Shown one piece after another: positions 1 to 11,420 of a DNA stretch of 64,000 nucleotides. The stretch is from Gonatopus flavifemur (lineage: Eukaryota > Arthropoda > Insecta > Hymenoptera > Dryinidae): contig JAFFJZ010000002.1 in the NCBI GenBank assembly GCA_018340375.1, forward strand, positions 62,242,001 to 62,306,000, written 5' to 3'. The notes under the pieces are model-generated. The model was not told the DNA's origin and did not search any database. It saw only the letters and a program-made list of their open reading frames with translations. The position numbers were made by a program, and so were the translations under genes. Each line of letters starts with the position of its first letter. The first letter of the stretch is position 1.

Positions 1-242
1 ACACACATTGGTGATATCTCATCGTGTGCTAAATTTCATCAAATAAAAAATGAAGAATTTTTTAGGATGAGGAGGAATAAGGGATAATTTTCGTAGAAGT
101 ACACACAATGTTTACTTGAAATTCACTGCATAACCGCAAAAGCATAAATAATCGCAGTTATATTCAATTGATATTGAAGAATGAAATTTCATAAATTAGG
201 TCATAATTTATAAAAATGATGATATGATATTTTAATATTCTT

Positions 243-648
243 GAAGTTTGAATCGTTTATCGAAACGAAACGACAGTTCACACACGGAGAGAAATTCGGA
301 GGCATAATGACGTGAAACTAGACACGTGTTCGAAGTATGGATTATAACACGAAACAAATGCGTAGTTTTATGCCTTTGAAGGTTTAGCGCATTGCGATCA
401 ACGCTTGGGACCACGCGATTATCCCGTGATACTTTGAGCGATGGAAACATAGAAAATTTTTACGTCATGAGCCCTCGAAATTTCTCTCCGTGCACTCACA
501 AAATCTGATGGATCATCGTTATTCATTTTCTCATATTAATTCCTCGCAACTGGAAACGTCGTTTAAAAAATGTACAGATTTTGGAACTTCAACATTTAAG
601 TATTTTATTATTCGATTATTAATTCGTTTCAATACACGATTCAAACTT
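243..648. mobile_element. Inverted-repeat MITE, GAAGTTTGAATCG family, copy 1
   Basis: The left end GAAGTTTGAATCGTTTATCG is mirrored at the right end by CACGATTCAAACTTC, with CGTTTC/GAAACG continuing the arm. The same ends bound 57628-57903 and appear as a short palindrome at 45213. The interior is split by a CAC-type MITE (283-492). The target duplication is not clear, and no transposase is present. Confidence 0.65.
283..492. mobile_element. CAC-type MITE with CA target duplication
   Basis: The element starts CACGGAGAGAAATTC and ends with the reverse complement (GAAATTTCTCTCCGTG). The TIR continues through ATGACGT. CA lies immediately outside both ends (281-282 and 493-494), a 2-bp target duplication. 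It is nested in the 243-648 element. Confidence 0.8.
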
Positions 649-690
649 CAACAACATATATTTTACATGTATTTGCGACGAGAGTGATAG

Positions 691-918
691 GTTAATGAAC
701 AGAGCCGTAGCTTGGAAATTCCGCGCCCGGGGCGAAACCCTGGTTTTTGCGATCTTTTATATATCATAGTACCCCAATAACAATAGATTCCTCAAAGATT
801 ATCTGAATATCTAAAAAAAGACCTTGGCCTCCGATTTTGCCCCCCCCCCCCTCAAGGCTTTCGCCCTTGGCTCAGGCCCCTTCTTCCCTACCCTAGATAC
901 GGCGCTGTTAATGAACAG
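691..918. mobile_element. 204-bp insertion flanked by a 12-bp direct repeat
   Basis: GTTAATGAACAG occurs exactly at 691-702 and 907-918 and brackets 204 bp that are more GC-rich than the surroundings and carry a long C run near 839-852. The insert ends are weakly inverted (AGCCGTAGCT against AGCGCCGTATCT). A 12-bp duplication fits a target-primed retroelement (SINE or truncated LINE). No poly-A tail or Pol III box is evident, so the class is unknown. Confidence 0.55.
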
Positions 919-1464
919 TATATTGCATATTTAAGACACATCTCATAAGTTATGTATTCCAAAACCATTGAGTAATCAAAGTATGAAATACATCAAATTT
1001 GAAGTAAAATACAATACACGGAAAGAAGACCTTGTTGGATTTACAATGTATAATGTGAATGCAACATTGATATGTGTTTGATACATGTTTGAAATCTAAG
1101 ATGCCGTGTGGACTTGTTCGTTCAAAAGAAGAATGGACAGTCAGCATTAGTGATCCCGATTCTTTGGAAAAAGAATCGATTCTGAGAATCGATTCTTTTT
1201 TCAATTTTCGATTCTAAAAATCGATGAATCGGCCAAAAAGAAAATCGATTCTGAAAAATCGATTCTTTTTTTGAAAGATTCAAAACACAAAGGATTTTTT
1301 GTCATGAACATGATTAAACGTGATTTCAAGGTATAAAAAGTTCATCTTTCATCATCTGATCTATACTCTGAGTAGAGAGTTGTGATTATTAGAGGCATGG
1401 ATCCGTAGGCGTGTGTTAGTACTTGCTATGTTAGCGGCACGCATGCATTCATTGAAAAAACTGA

Positions 1465-1751
1465 TTAGGGTACAACTGAAAAATTTTTAGTTCTACTTTA
1501 GTTGATGCAACTATTTTTTTCCGTTAGGGACACTATTAATAGAGTTGCTACAACTAAACATGTTGATGAAATTCATATAGTTGTGGCAACTACATGAATT
1601 TAGTTAAATATTTAGTTAGCTCTATCATTTTTTAGAGTGTATGTGAAAATATTTTTTTTGGTTACTACAACTAAAAAAAATAGTTGATGTCGTATTTTAC
1701 TGAAAAATATAGTGGGCTTTTGGTTGTGACAACTGAAAATTTTTCTCAGTG
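1465..1751. mobile_element. Degraded CAC-type MITE rich in ACAACTAAA
   Basis: The right end reads TTTTTCTCAGTG, the complement of CACTGAGAAAAA. The interior repeats TTAGTTG and ACAACTAAA in both orientations, and similar text occurs near 8000, 8500 and 62000. The left end has decayed, so the start is approximate. Confidence 0.4.
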
Positions 1752-2417
1752 TTGTTTGTTTTCATCGTTGGATGAAAATATTTTCGCTTCCATTTTCGCA
1801 TTTGTATTATTCGGATTTATTAGATGGAGTGATTGAATGATATGTGACTTGATTAAAATTCATTCTCAAATACTCCTTGAGCTGATGGATTGATTCCATA
1901 GTTCTAAAAACATTTTATTTCAGGGCATCGAAACCCTATTGAAAAAGTTCAACATATTCCAATAAATTCTCATATACGATGTAACAACACGATCTGATTT
2001 TCCAATAGAAACTATTTTTGATCAGTACTTATGAAGTTCCACTAATTATATCAGTATGGAACGGATCCAACACTGACTCCACGCAAAATCCAATAGGACT
2101 CCTATAGCGACTGTCACAATACGACACAGAAAATCAATAGCAAACCATTGATTCCGATAAAATTACACTTATGGTTTATAGTTTCTATTGGAGTTAATGC
2201 AGGAGAGCTGTTTGAGAAAACTACAACAACCCGCAAACCATTCTGAATGGATTCGTTAATGTTACAAAAATATTTTCTTTCGTATTTGGTGTCAAAGTTG
2301 TTTCAATACACGATCCAACCTTTGACGATATATTTATTCTTTTTCTTTATCTTGACATGAGTATTCAAATAATTCCATTCTGTGCACTACCAAGATGAAA
2401 TTCCGAACAAATTTTTC

Positions 2418-2841
2418 GGTAAGGGCTAGTTCGCACGAATAAAAGTTGGTTTGAATGATAGTTGATACGAATTAAATAAGACTGAATCGAGATAAAGCCG
2501 AAAAATCACTATCAGTTACTAGCATAGAGATATAGAATAGAGGACGCGAACCAAGGGTTTTAAGTGTAAGTGGAAACGTGGACTCCTTAGAAAGAGAACA
2601 AAGAACGCGCTTCCTTGTCTGTTATTCACAATTAGAGAAGGAAGCTGATACTAATTTCATTTTTTCTCTCTTTCTAAGGAGTCCACGCGATTTCGGCTGT
2701 CTCACGTCCTCTATTCTATATCTCTATGGTTACTAGTCATACTTTGATCACAATAATAGTTACGGAGAATTTTTCGACTTTATTATGATTCGGTCTTATT
2801 TCATTCGTGTCAACTATCATTCGTACCAACTGACCCCTACC
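2418..2841. mobile_element. Possible Mutator-like MITE with 9-bp duplication
   Basis: Inverted arms start GGTAAGGGCTAGTT and, from the other end, GGTAGGGGTCAGTTGG, and continue through ATGATAGTTGA and AATAAGAC. AAATTTTTC lies directly outside both ends (2409-2417 and 2842-2850), a 9-bp duplication typical of Mutator-like elements. The class is inferred from that length alone. The 2523-2728 hAT-type MITE sits in its centre. Confidence 0.55.
2523..2728. mobile_element. hAT-type MITE with GTTACTAG duplication
   Basis: The 24-bp TIR begins CATAGAGATATAGAATAGAG. A further inner inverted pair reads GTGGACTCCTTAGAAAGAGA. GTTACTAG is duplicated exactly at 2515-2522 and 2729-2736. The 8-bp duplication supports hAT, although the CATAG start is not the classic CAGNG. 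Confidence 0.8.
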
Positions 2842-3034
2842 AAATTTTTCCACATAAAAACTTTTTTTCGATGCATCAAAATTTCGATTCTCAAGAAAAA
2901 AGCATCGATTCTCTCAGAATCGATGAAAAAAATAATCGATTAAAAACCGATTTTTCTTCATGAAAAAACATCGATTCTCGATGCATCGAATTGAGAATCG
3001 GGATCACTAGTCAGCATCAGTATTGCATGTTTTC

Positions 3035-3125
3035 GCCGCTAGTAAAAATTCCATCAGTCTTATGGCAGTTGGATCATGAAAGTAGACCCCACTCCGATTT
3101 TATTTTTCAACAACATAAACTTGTG
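3035..3125 (+). repeat. Dispersed repeat, direct copy at 4138-4235
   Basis: CCGCTAGTAAAAATTCCA followed by GGCAGTTGGATCATGAAAGT recurs in the same orientation at 4138-4235 with scattered substitutions. The function is unknown. It is probably part of a transposable element whose borders I cannot set. Confidence 0.5.
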
Positions 3126-3419
3126 CATTTCTTCATGCTTCTATCTTTCAATCTTATTCCTCTAATTCAAAACTATTATTGCGCAATATTTTCATCTAAG
3201 TTCAACTCTCAGTAATTTTATGGGTATAAAGAATTTTTGTTTTCCATCAAGCTTGACACACTTCCTGAATCTAAATGAATCTTCAAACATTTTGTAAATG
3301 ACAGTCGTTGAAAAACTAAAAGTTATTGAGATCATTCATGTCAAATTTTTTGAATCAACCAACCACTGAAGTGACTAAATGGTCAAATATTAATGTACTA
3401 TTAATATAAACTGAATCTC

Positions 3420-3590
3420 AGCATTTTGACCAAGATTTTCTCTCGAGACTACAAGACTCTTGGTCGAGACTAGATCCCAGTCTTGGTCTTGTCTCGACTC
3501 TTGAGCACTAAAGTCTTGTCTTGATCTCGTGTTGATTTTCAAGACAAGACAAGACAAGATCAAGACAATTCTTGGTCTTGGGTCCACCCT
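3420..3590. repeat. GTCTTG/CAAGAC low-complexity repeat
   Basis: The stretch is dominated by short TCTTGGTC, GTCTCGA and CAAGACAAGAC motifs in both orientations. It looks like a degenerate simple-repeat element and has no coding signal. Confidence 0.6.
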
Positions 3591-4102
3591 TACTCAAAGC
3601 AGCCTCACCGTAAGTACTTGAGAGCATTCGATGAGCCTCAGCCGCAGTTTTCTTCAAATGAAAGCAGAAAATCAGAATTCCCCGCAAATGACGAGAATTC
3701 GGCTCAAAAACTGACACCTTCGATCGAGTAAAGATCTATGATGTAATCAAAAATGACACATGTCCAACCTTACTGCGTGACATTCATTCCCTAACCTATT
3801 TCCACCGCCACCTACCGACGCAACCATGTATTGTAAACAGCAGAAGCAAATTTGTATACCTTCTATTCACAGGGAGACTTCCCTGTCTTCGGGATAAAAT
3901 TTTCCCTTCTCGGTAATCAGAATTCAAAGTTTACGAGTAGAATTCTTGTAATTATCTTGATAGAAAAACATTTCAACCTATAGACAATGGTAAAAGAAAG
4001 AATCCTAATAATTTTTCGGTTTAATAAATCACTTCCTTTACTACGAATTTTTTATTGAGAGATTTTCTGCAAAACACCAAATGCTCTTATGAAGTGTATT
4101 AT

Positions 4103-4419
4103 CAGAGAAAAGCTGAGAGCGCTTACGAGCACCTATGCGCCGCTAGTAAAAGTTCCACTGGCTTCCTGGCAGTTGGATCATGGAAGTAGACCCACAGCGA
4201 TTTTATTTTCCAATAACAAAAAATTACGCACTGTTTTTGAATACTTTTCAATACATATTTAATCAAAATTTAATTATGTATCGATACCGAATGGATATGA
4301 TTCTTCATTATCATGAATAGAAAAAGTAAAAAATGAAAGAGGGGGTCGGTGGGTCTGTTTCACGTGATCCACTTACCAGCAACGGAACCCCGACCGTGAG
4401 CGCTCTCATCTTCTCTCTG
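4103..4419. mobile_element. Inverted-repeat element containing the second dispersed repeat
   Basis: The left CAGAGAAAAGCTGAGAGCGC is mirrored by GCGCTCTCATCTTCTCTCTG at the right. It contains the 4138-4235 copy of the repeat at 3035. No clear target duplication was found, so the borders are approximate. Confidence 0.4.
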
Positions 4420-4701
4420 TTATTAATCAACAAACGCTCATAAAAATCTAAAAGTCGCACGATACGCTTGCTTTTTTGCATTCTGAACTATCGTCAGTTT
4501 TTTTTTCATCAAAAATGGGGAATTAGGGTGCTGAATCCTCCGAAAAGTGAGGAAAAACTTCACCAAATTTTGGGGACAATGTCCCCCTCGTGGAGGATTT
4601 TTGCTGCCACCAAATATTGAGGTAAAATCGCGGCAGCGTTATTATGGTGTGGGATACTATCTGTTCCCAATATTATCTCATCCTTAATATTAATCGAGAT
4701 A

Positions 4702-5204
4702 CCCGAAGAGAACATGAAGCTTCAGCGAACGTTCAGATTAGATCTGTATAGATCGGATCGAAGGTTCATGAAAGCGAACTTTTAGATTCACAAACGTTTG
4801 TTGAAGGTACTACGAACGTTGAAATTTCCGCCTCAAAATACTTTCAAGAAACATAGATGGAACGTTCATTGAAGGTTCATCGAAGGTTTGAGGAAGTTTC
4901 ACAAAAATATCTATACTTAGATAAATTTATAATAATTTATGTTCATTATTTAATTTATTTTTCATATACATTGATCACAATTAATATAAGTATAGATATT
5001 TTTGTGAAGCTTCGTCAAACCTTCGATGAACTTTCAGCGAACGTTCCATCTATGTTTTCTGAACGTATTTCGAAGTGGACATTTCAACGTCCGTAGAGCC
5101 TTTGTCAAACGTTTGTGAATCTAAAAGTTAGCTCTAATGAACCTTCGGCCCGATCTATACACATCTGATCTGAACGTTCACTGAAGCTTCATGTTATCTT
5201 CGGG
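4702..5204. mobile_element. Foldback MITE, CCCGAAG ends, TA duplication
   Basis: A long imperfect palindrome opens CCCGAAGAGAACATGAAGCT and closes with its complement ending CTTCGGG. TA lies on both outsides (4700-4701 and 5205-5206). The arms run about 220 bp and carry GAACGTTC and GAAGGTTCAT motifs. The loop is AT-rich. Short ORFs here are palindrome by-products. Confidence 0.8.
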
Positions 5205-5214
5205 TATTGTCCTG

Positions 5215-6240
5215 GCTCTAAGCAACGCAAGTTTGGAATACTTTCGAACAAAAAACACACCAGTTTTGAATAGTCTTTTTGAAATTCTTTGCTGTATTGA
5301 TAAACAGAAATACATTGAAAAATACCAATCAGGCAAACTCAAATATGGATATTCAATCGTGATGTTGAAACTGAAATTGACTGTTGAAAAAGAACAATCG
5401 ATTGATATGATGTTTTGTAAAAAAAAATATTCCATCAAGTATTGGTATAGACAAATCAATTATCTACATTTAGATTTTCGGAGGATTTCGTATTTCCCGA
5501 CAAACAGTCGGTCTTGAAACATGATTCGATTCTTCACTTCATCAGAAAAACAACATAGGTACCGATTTGCATTTCATTCATCGCAATCGAGAAATATATC
5601 AGCCAGAAGTTTTTGGGAGTTCACTCCATTCAAAATAATATTACGTTATTTTCACAGCAAAATGTCAAAAAGAGTATAGTACGGTATCATAAGGAAATGA
5701 CACATCTCGTTCGTTCTATTCATCACTAAATTCAAGAGACCAAATTTTATTTCCGATTTCTCACGAAGAAGTAGTGAAATGATCCGCTACAGCGTATTCG
5801 TAACGTCAAAGCAGAAGTATTCAACTCCTCATGAATTCCCTTCAACACTGTATGTCATTTGGTATAAATACCGCAAAATATGTGAAAGCGTATGTGAAAA
5901 CTGCATTGACTTCGATTTATTGAAAATGTTTATTGAAAAACGTAAAATTACATTACTTTGGAAAATGATTCTCCACAGCTTCCATGTTCTTCGGTTTTCA
6001 AAGGGAGAGAAGATAACTAGAAATCATCGCTGAATAGGGTTTGTCATATATTTTCTATTACTTTTCAAATTCGAACCAGCGAAAATTGAAGATCAACTAA
6101 ATACTCTATTTAAACTAAAGTACCCTGTAAAATATGTGGCTTGAATTAGTTGCGTCCTGATTTTAAAACTGACTGGAATTCAACTTTTTCCAATGTGTCA
6201 GCGATCGTTTATCGTGCTTATTACTTTACAATTAAAATAG
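5215..6240. other. No recognised feature
   Basis: AT-rich sequence with short ORFs (the longest is about 108 codons near 5191-5517 and overlaps the foldback end). None resembles a known protein. I see no inverted repeats. Confidence 0.5.
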
Positions 6241-6244
6241 GCTA

Positions 6245-6374
6245 CCCTAATGGAAATCACTCTAGTGATTCTTTAGCTATGAGGAGGCCTTATCAAACCC
6301 CGTAAGTCCCTCACAAAGACTTGGTGAGACTTTATACGAAGCCTAGAGGATGATTAGAGTAATTTCTACTAGGG
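6245..6374. mobile_element. CCC-type MITE (CCCTAGTAGAAAT family)
   Basis: The left CCCTAATGGAAATCACTCTA is mirrored by AGAGTAATTTCTACTAGGG, with TA on both sides. Relatives occur at 15453-15499, 57687-57764 and about 45834-45956, and inside both copies of the 1.16-kb element. Confidence 0.7.
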
Positions 6375-6606
6375 TACTTTTGGCTGCGTCTTAAATTCAG
6401 TCCTTACATGAGGTAAAATGAGGCATATAATGGATCACTTTTTTTTCAATCTCTCTTTATTCACAAACTGATGAGCTATTAAACTGCAATGATTTATATG
6501 CTGTCAACATATGAACATGTTAATAACACGTTAACGTGTTGAATTATGACAATTCAATATCTCATCAATCCGTGACATCGAATGGATTGAGAAGAAGAAG
6601 TAATCC

Positions 6607-7359
6607 CCCTAGTAGAAATATCACAAGTTCTTCCTCATGACTCATGAGTTACTCGCAGGGAAAAACTTATTAAAATAAAACTAGTGAGCGACTAATGAAT
6701 AACTTGTAAATCTTATCTGACTAGTGATGTTTGGATAAAACTTGTGAATTTCTTGTGAGGTTGATCCAAACATTACTAAGATTAGATTTATACATCATCA
6801 ACTAAAATCATTAATAAGCAGTTTTATTTATTAGATCAATATTATTCATTGGATTCGCCAAATATTGATTAGATTCATATTTGGATTAATTAATTTTTCT
6901 GGACGACTGGTGAAAAAATGTTTCCTGCATGTACACTAGAAAAAATAATTAATCAAATTGAAAACATGTCTCTTTATTCTGAAAATAGAATCCTCTCCAG
7001 ATAGTATTCTTTTGATGCAAGAAAATAATGTTTTTACCAGAAAACAAAATTCTCGAATGAAAAAATTCTCTGAGTTGAAGCAAATTTGTTCAAACTAAGA
7101 ATATATCTGAATCAATTATAAATTCATTAATAAGTTTTTATTTTTACCCTAATTATTCTCACAAGTGCCATGTTAGTTTCTAATAAGTTCCTCGTTAGAT
7201 AATGATGACTGTTTCACTAGTCTTGATAAATGGAATCTAGTTAATTAGAGTGTTACATTCTAGTGAATTCCTTGTGAGTTTTCCTCACTAGTGCCTCATG
7301 AGTAGAAGAGATAAACTCGTAAGTGCCTCATTATTGACTGGACAAAATTTCTACCAGGG
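6607..7359. mobile_element. Probable longer CCCTAGT-family element
   Basis: It opens CCCTAGTAGAAATATCAC and closes AAATTTCTACCAGGG. ACTCATGAG and CACTAGTG motifs recur in inverted orientation near both ends. The target duplication is unclear and there is no ORF of note. Confidence 0.4.
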
Positions 7360-7429
7360 TCCACTGTGCCCCACTTTCTCCCAATCTGAATTCAAAACTT
7401 TTCTCTAACCGTATGTGATTTTCCTAGTA

Positions 7430-7666
7430 CACGGAGGAAAAAATTTAGTAAGTAGCGCATGCAGAGCACCGATAACATATCAATCGCAAGGAGACATTCT
7501 TGAAATAAAAGCATGAACCTATCCGCTTATCCCATGCGGCAATGCGATAGGTGCGTAGGTTCATATTCTTATTCCAAGGGGTTCCACGGAATAAACTGGT
7601 GAAACTTCTTGCGATTGATACGGCATCAGTGCTCATGCGCTAGTTGCTAGATTCTTTTTCTCCGTG
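7430..7666. mobile_element. CAC-type MITE with TA duplication
   Basis: The TIR is about 60 bp: CACGGAGGAAAAAATTTAG at the left and CACGGAGAAAAAGAATCTAG read from the right, continuing through GCGCATG and TATCAATCGCAAG. The flanks are TA/TA. The centre holds a second palindrome around GAACCTATCCGC. Confidence 0.8.
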
Positions 7667-7982
7667 TAAAAATGCTCTATAAGGTATTCGCGAATTTTGT
7701 AACGCTACACTAAACAAAAACTAAACGCTCGCAAATTCTTCGTAAGTATTCATTGAGGCATTTCCGAAGGTCTAGTTTTCCTCTAGTGCAGTGTGACCAA
7801 ATTCGTGAACACTTGAAAGCATTTTTATTGGAACTTGTTCGATTTGAATAGTATTTCAAGTGAGTACGAGTGAATTCCCTTCTTTGAGAGCGGGAAATTG
7901 ATCTTAACCTTCAAGTGATTTTGAATTCCAATCTTAAATTCCACATTATCATTTCAAAGAAGTGAAATACCACTTCAACCAC

Positions 7983-8590
7983 CTGTAAATAAAAATTTAG
8001 TTGCGCCAGCTAAACTTTATTTGTCAGAACTAAATTTTTTATTCCAATTGAATAAACCATTTTATTCATATTTCAGACAGCTAGACTTTTATTTACCCCA
8101 ACTAGAGTCTAGCTAGCGTAAATGAAAATCTAGCTGCGGTACCTAACATTTAGTTGTCCCAACCAGGTATCTTTCTCTCAGTGCATCGTGAAGTGTAATT
8201 CTAAGACCGTTTTGAGTTATTGTGACATCGAATTTTGGGATGGAGACTGCATTTTTTTCACAGTGTAGAGGTAGACGTCAACCTTGAATTCCCCAGTCGA
8301 ACTGAACTCAGACCGAGTTTTGAAAAGATGAACTGAACCTTTGGAACTATCCAAGTTCAAAATTCAAACATACTTGGACTTGAACCATTATTCAAGTCCA
8401 AGGTTCAAGCCAAATCGTAATCGGACAGTTCAATTCTATTCATAATTTTAATGCATTAAAATATTACATAATGTATTAAATAAAAAATTTAGTTCTGACA
8501 AATGAAATTTAGCTGGCGCAACTAAATTTTTATTTACAGTGACTATATTTTTCAGCTGTCAAATATTTGAATAGACCTTTTCTCTCAGTG
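7983..8590. mobile_element. Degraded CAC-type elements, inverted pair
   Basis: TAAATAAAAATTTAGTTGCG and the following 45 bp at about 7986-8048 recur in inverted orientation at about 8464-8532. Two CTCTCAGTG ends are present, at 8183 and 8590. This is probably one or two decayed members of the TTAGTTG family seen at 1465-1751. The exact structure is unresolved. Confidence 0.45.
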
Positions 8591-8838
8591 TGTGAGAATC
8601 ACAGCATGCAATGTCCAAAGAACATTGCTCGATGTGAACCTTTGCCAACATCATCAATTTTTCATAATGTACTGAGAATATTCAGCCCATGAATGAGTTT
8701 GAAATGATGATCTTAGCGGGAAACGACATCCTGAACGATTACGCGATGAATTTGATGAATAGTGGCACATAAATTTCTATGGTTTACAGCAACCCTTGCA
8801 AAAATGACTCTCGTTATATCATAGTTGCTTCACTGCTG

Positions 8839-9148
8839 CACGGAGAGAAAAAATTTGCTGACGCAGCAAATCGAGGTATTATATATAGAGTAGCAAAATT
8901 TTTTGCTGACCTAGCTAAAAAATTCGCCATAACAGCAATCGTGTTAGCTACGACAGCAATTTTTTAGCGGTGGCAGCAAAAAATGTTTGCTCCACCAGCA
9001 AATTTTCAGTATTATATACAGAATAGCAAACAAATTTTGCTGGGATAGCAAACATTTTTTGCTGCCACAGCTAAAAATTTGCTGCTCTGGCAAAAGGAAC
9101 CCAGCAAAAGTAGATTTCGCTGCCACAGCGAATTCCGTTTTCTCCGTG
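8839..9148. mobile_element. CAC-type MITE, TTTGCTG family, copy 1 (TG duplication)
   Basis: It starts CACGGAGAGAAAAAATTTGC and ends CGTTTTCTCCGTG. TG flanks both ends. The interior is filled with AGCAAATTTTTTGCTG-type motifs in both orientations. Copies lie at 10598-10872 and, decayed, at 19304-19659 and 19684-19956. Confidence 0.8.
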
Positions 9149-9259
9149 TGGTGCGTTAAAAAGTGCTAAACAACCGCTATCATTATTTTTACTATGGAGA
9201 AGTTCCCTTAGATTTTAACAAAACCAAACAATTACATATTTGTATTATTTCGCCATGTA

Positions 9260-9410
9260 CACAGAGAAAAAAGATCATGGAATGATCACTAGAAAAGATA
9301 GTAAACTGGTGACAACTACGAATTTCTGTACACAGGCGCTAACAGAAATTCGTAGTTGTCACCAGTTTACTATCTTTTCTAGTGATCATTCCATGATCTT
9401 TTTTTCCGTG
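9260..9410. mobile_element. Near-perfect hairpin MITE, TA duplication
   Basis: The 151-bp element has almost identical arms of about 65-70 bp (CACAGAGAAAAAAGATCATG and onward) around a loop of about 20 bp. The flanks are TA/TA. The arm identity suggests a young or conversion-maintained hairpin. Confidence 0.8.
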
Positions 9411-9970
9411 TAATGATGAAGAAATTTCTACACCGAATGATTTTTGATACAGGCCATCCAGTTCAGCTTCATGCGGAATAAATGAATTCTAAAACAAAAA
9501 ATCTGTTTGCATTCGATAAATCGTGTGAAATGTCTCGTTTTTCGTTATTCTTGTTTCATTTAGGGCGCGAATGAACATTCTTCTTCTAAAAATATGTGTT
9601 GAAAAGAGAGGCCATGCGTAAATAACGTGAAATACAATAGGTATCGAAATCGTATGAATGCGGATATAATAATTTGATCCATGCAACATTTCACATTATT
9701 CGCGAGATGGATGAATTTACATGATATTTGATCTTTTATTCCAATGTTGATTGAAAAATATCAATTTTCTTTCCTCGAATCTTCCAGTGCGTATTGTACT
9801 TTTGAAATAATTCGTTGCAGTTATTTCTCCGTGAGTGTCCGACAAATTTTAATACCTATTTTTCGTGACTATGAGTATTGATTCATTTTAAATTCCTTGT
9901 GTCGTCAATTTTGCGCGATGGTCTTTATATTGGATAATCGGCTACGGTTCATTACATAGTAATTACATAC

Positions 9971-10372
9971 ACACGGAGAGAAAAATACAGTTGAAATCAC
10001 TGTGGCACATCAGTATCCACCGACAAGATTGGAATTGACAAGAGAAACTACGGCATTTTCATCTAATTCTATAGAAGCCCACAGTAATTTATGATGATTT
10101 TCAGCACAATATTCATTGAGTAATAAATTCCCCTGAAAATCCATGAATTCCTGAATTCGAATAGCAGGAATTTTTACTGTGTGAATCAGAAAACGTGCAT
10201 ATGATTTCTCTTTCTTTTCCGAGATTATAATCTCTCGTTCTCTTAAAGAAACTATTTTACTGTGTAAAAATATAAATTTTCATGAAAATCCAAACTCGGT
10301 CCGGCGTTAATATGAAGCACAGGAAAAAGAATTGTGTTTTACATGAAAAATCAATGGATTATTCTCTCCGTG
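9971..10372. mobile_element. CAC-type MITE inserted in another CAC-type end
   Basis: It starts CACGGAGAGAAAAATAC and ends ATTATTCTCTCCGTG, with CA on both sides. Removing it joins TA to CACTGAGAGAAATTTG (10373 onward), so it landed within the first bases of an older CACTGAG terminus. The far end of that older element was not found. Confidence 0.7.
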
Positions 10373-10597
10373 CACTGAGAGAAATTTGAATAGTCACATC
10401 AACTGTTTGAGAACAACCACTTACATTCGGTATCCAAAATTATGTGAACAGTCATGGTAACTTGCTTATACACTGAGAGAAAACGCTTAGTTGCGTGAGC
10501 AAAAATACTTTAGTTGATAATCTTTCAGTTGATTTGAATAAATCTTTATTTGATATGAATGAAAATTTGTTTGCGGTAGCAAAAACAATGATTTGAT

Positions 10598-10872
10598 CAC
10601 GGAGAGAAAAAATTTGCTGACGCAGTGAATCGAGGTATCATATATAGAATAGCAAAATTTTTTGCTGACCTAGCTAAAAATTCGCTATAACAGCAATCGT
10701 GTTAGCTACGACAGCAATTTTTTGCTGCCACAGCTAAAAATTCGCTGTCGCAGCTAACAAGATTGCTGGAACAGCAAACAGTTTGCTGTCACAGCAAAAA
10801 ATTTGCTGCTCTGGCAAAAGGAACCCAGCAAAAGTAGATTTCGCTGCCACAGCGAATTTCTTTTTCTCCGTG
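10598..10872. mobile_element. TTTGCTG-family MITE, copy 2, with proven AT duplication
   Basis: CACGGAGAGAAAAAATTTGC to TCTTTTTCTCCGTG, flanked by AT/AT. The paralogous position in the inverted copy (around 29862-29870) reads uninterrupted with a single AT, which is a natural empty site. This fixes both the ends and the 2-bp duplication. Confidence 0.9.
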
Positions 10873-11420
10873 ATGTCTATTCATTTTAAATAAGAAAATT
10901 CAGGTAATAGTAGCATAAGTACTTTATTTGTGACAACTAATAATCCTAGTTCCTCAGCAAATAGAATCTAATTACGCATGCGCTGACTACCATTTCATCA
11001 TTTTCAATTGTTTCACCGGCATTTCCACCCATGTATATTTTTCAACGACACGCCTGCAATCGCGTGCAATGGCGATACGGAATTTTGGATTTTATTGTTG
11101 GAGGACTAGATCACTCCATAGCAAGAGTTTTCAGTTCCATTGGTTCAATGGTTTCTGGAACGTTTTGTCTGATGAATATTCGTACAAAATCTTTTTTTAT
11201 GTAGTGAAATTGTGCTAAAATATGGAGCAAGTGGAAATGCAGAGAATTTTTCAGAATCTCTCCTGACTGAATATCCTCAGGAAAAATCATTCTAGTTATT
11301 CTCCAGACCTTGCAAGACCTTACGATGCCCTTGCGAGGGACTTTCAAAGCCTAGCAAGGCCTTGTAATGACCTAGAAAATCACTGGAGTCATTTCGAGCA
11401 AGGTTGTTTAGTGATTCCTG

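Larger units (their letters stand above)
1148..3009. mobile_element. hAT-like non-autonomous element with nested insertions
   Basis: The ends are TAGTGATCCCGATTCT and its reverse complement AGAATCGGGATCACTA. They are flanked by an exact 8-bp duplication GTCAGCAT (1140-1147 and 3010-3017). TAGNG ends with 8-bp duplications are the hAT signature. Both subterminal regions carry many copies of AATCGATTCT (about 1160-1270 and 2880-2990), a likely transposase-binding array. No transposase ORF is visible. The interior holds a degraded CAC-type fragment (about 1465-1751) and the 2418-2841 nest. Confidence 0.85.

Noticed and set aside
5191..5517. 108-codon ORF
   Set aside because: It starts in the arm of a foldback MITE, resembles no known family, and a similar-length frame runs antisense.
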